Below are positions 62,667-64,000 of a stretch of DNA of 64,000 bases, in pieces (within the stretch, counting starts at the first letter, position 1; each line of letters begins with the position of its first letter). The notes under the pieces are model-generated. The model was not told the origin of the DNA, searched no databases, and worked only from the letters and a program-made list of their open reading frames with translations. The DNA comes from Devosia geojensis (GTDB lineage Bacteria; Pseudomonadota; Alphaproteobacteria; Rhizobiales; Devosiaceae). The position numbers and the translations under genes were made by a program. The stretch spans positions 1 through 64,000 of the forward strand of contig NZ_JZEX01000147.1 of NCBI RefSeq assembly GCF_000969415.1, written 5' to 3'.

Positions 62667-64000
62667 ATGTCCTTCCAAAAACTCGACGCCCTCGGCCGCA
62701 AGCTCGAAGCGCTGGAGCATGCGCTGGCGATCCTCGGCGCCGACGAGGCGACCCACATGGCCGTCGGCGGCGGCGAGAAGCGCGCCGAGGCGATGGCCAA
62801 CCTCGCCGGCATGTACCACGCGCAATCGACCGCACCCGAGATCCGCGACTGGCTCGAGGCAGCCAAGGCCGAGGGCCTCTCCGAGGATCAGCGCCTGGCC
62901 CTCGGGGAGTTCGAGCGCGTCTACGTCAACGCCACATGCCTCCCGACCGAGTTCGTCGAGCGGCGCACCGCCGCCACCATGCGTTCCGAGCAGCTCTGGC
63001 GCGAATTGCGCCCGACCGGCGACTGGGACGCGTTCCTGCCTGCCCTAGAGGGCGTCGTGGCGCTGGTGCGTGAGGAAGCACAATTGCGCGCTGATGCGCT
63101 TGGCCTTGCGCCCTATGACGCGCTGATGGAGCAGTACGATCCCGGCAACCGCACCGCCGAGCTCGACAAGGTCTTTGCCGACCTCAAGGCTTTCCTCACC
63201 GATTTCGTGCCGCAAGCGCTCGGCGTTCAAGAAAAGCGCCTCGCCGACCGGCCGCTGAAACCCCTCACCGGCCCCTACCCGATCGAGAAGCAGCGCGAGC
63301 TGGGGCTCGCCGCCATGCGGGCCGCCGGTTTCGACTTCACCCACGGCAGCCTCGCCGTCTCGCACCACCCGTTCTGCGGGGGCGTGCCGACCGATGTGCG
63401 CATGACGACACGCTACCGCACCGACGAGTTCCTCTCGTCCCTCATGGGCGTGCTGCACGAAACCGGCCACGCGCTCTACGAGCAGGGCCTGCCGAAGGAT
63501 TGGTCGCACTGGCCTCTGGGCAAGGCGCGCGGCATGGGCATCCACGAAAGCCAGAGCCTCTTCGTCGAGATGCAGGTGGCACGCAGCCCCGAGTTCTGGC
63601 AGTTCGCCCTGCCGCTGGTGCACCTGCACCTGGGCGAGGACGCGATCCCCGGATGGGAGGTCGAGGACGTTCTGGCCAAGGTCAACTTCGTCGAGCGCGG
63701 CTATATCCGCGTTGATGCCGACGAAGTGACCTACCCGCTCCACGTCATCCTGCGTTACGAGCTCGAGCAGGATCTCGTCTCGGGCAAGCTGGAGGTCAGC
63801 CAGATTCCCGAAGCCTGGGACGCCAAGATGACCCAATATCTCGGCATCTCGACCATCAATGACCCCAAGGACGGTCCGATGCAGGACGTACATTGGCCGG
63901 CTGGCATCTTCGGATACTTCCCGAGCTATACGCTCGGCGCCATGATCGCGGCGCAGCAATGGGCCGCGCTCGAAAAGGACATCCCCGACGCCCGTGGACA
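62667..64000 (+). CDS. Carboxypeptidase Taq (M32 metallopeptidase), 3' end outside window
   Basis: Start of an M32 metallocarboxypeptidase; 444 complete codons are present and the frame is still open at the right edge (family length is about 500 residues). The zinc motif HETGH lies near residue 267, preceded by HPFCGGVPTDVRMTTRYRTDEFLSSLMGVL and followed by the GIHESQSLFVEMQ block, as in the family. Hydrolyses C-terminal residues from peptides in the cytosol. The ATG at 62667 fits the family N-terminus (SFQKLDALGRKLEALEHALAILGADEATHM). Confidence 0.92.
   Translation, partial: MSFQKLDALGRKLEALEHALAILGADEATHMAVGGGEKRAEAMANLAGMYHAQSTAPEIRDWLEAAKAEGLSEDQRLALGEFERVYVNATCLPTEFVERRTAATMRSEQLWRELRPTGDWDAFLPALEGVVALVREEAQLRADALGLAPYDALMEQYDPGNRTAELDKVFADLKAFLTDFVPQALGVQEKRLADRPLKPLTGPYPIEKQRELGLAAMRAAGFDFTHGSLAVSHHPFCGGVPTDVRMTTRYRTDEFLSSLMGVLHETGHALYEQGLPKDWSHWPLGKARGMGIHESQSLFVEMQVARSPEFWQFALPLVHLHLGEDAIPGWEVEDVLAKVNFVERGYIRVDADEVTYPLHVILRYELEQDLVSGKLEVSQIPEAWDAKMTQYLGISTINDPKDGPMQDVHWPAGIFGYFPSYTLGAMIAAQQWAALEKDIPDARG

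Overview
The window looks like chromosomal DNA of an alphaproteobacterium of the order Hyphomicrobiales, most like the Devosia group. Supporting signs are uniformly high GC and the alphaproteobacterial ATPase inhibitor zeta subunit. The flagellar genes include motE and a DUF6468 gene. A CckA hybrid kinase, an SbmA/BacA transporter, and a GTTC-N7-GTTC type LexA box before recA also fit. No rRNA, tRNA, CRISPR array, prophage or conjugative module was recognised. The genus is an inference; the alphaproteobacterial placement is firm.

Region 1 (1-13.6 kb) is a purine biosynthesis backbone: rpe, purB, zeta subunit, purC, purS, purQ, purL, bolA, grxD. Accessory genes sit between nearly every pair: a GNAT/hydrolase/GNAT trio translationally coupled to purB, an acyltransferase-3 membrane protein, a Pr6Pr membrane protein, a secreted protein, and a DUF6665/HAD/frameshifted-GNAT group between bolA and grxD.

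Region 2 (13.6-42.4 kb) is housekeeping and stress-related: a Dabb protein, three MFS pumps, a divergent ClpP, an ArsR-SRPBCC pair with an obvious operator, an inositol-phosphatase family enzyme, TtcA, SbmA/BacA with an unusual periplasmic insert, RpsD, TrmJ, two tandem RimJ/RimL-type GNATs, GFA and TfoX-N proteins, a MarR-controlled FabF paralogue, isocitrate dehydrogenase, a GIN-domain protein, a GDPD, two tandem EamA transporters, a FadL-like porin, RecA, RibB with a degenerate RibA domain, an AraD1/GguC protein, a DUF883-type protein, an AI-2E family permease and an aldo/keto reductase.

Region 3 (42.4-62.6 kb) is a flagellar locus: cckA-flhB-fliR-fliQ-fliE-flgC-flgB (minus), fliO-fliP (plus), a large secreted TPR protein, a phosphoesterase and a lipid kinase (minus), motE-DUF6468-fliM-fliL (minus) and flgF-flgG-flgA-flgH (plus). 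The two divergent intergenic regions carry sequences that read as CtrA boxes (TTAA-N7-TTAA/TTAC) and sigma-54 -24/-12 promoters. One also has a Caulobacter ftr-like palindrome. This suggests a CckA-CtrA then sigma-54/FlbD cascade with the master kinase gene lying beside flhB.

Region 4 (62.6 kb to the end) is a tiny glycine-zipper membrane protein and a carboxypeptidase Taq gene that runs off the window. The most novel-looking items are the 1110-residue secreted TPR protein in the flagellar cluster, the regulatory architecture around it, a palindromic MITE-like element that supplies the cckA stop codon, and the MarR/FabF pair with matched operators.
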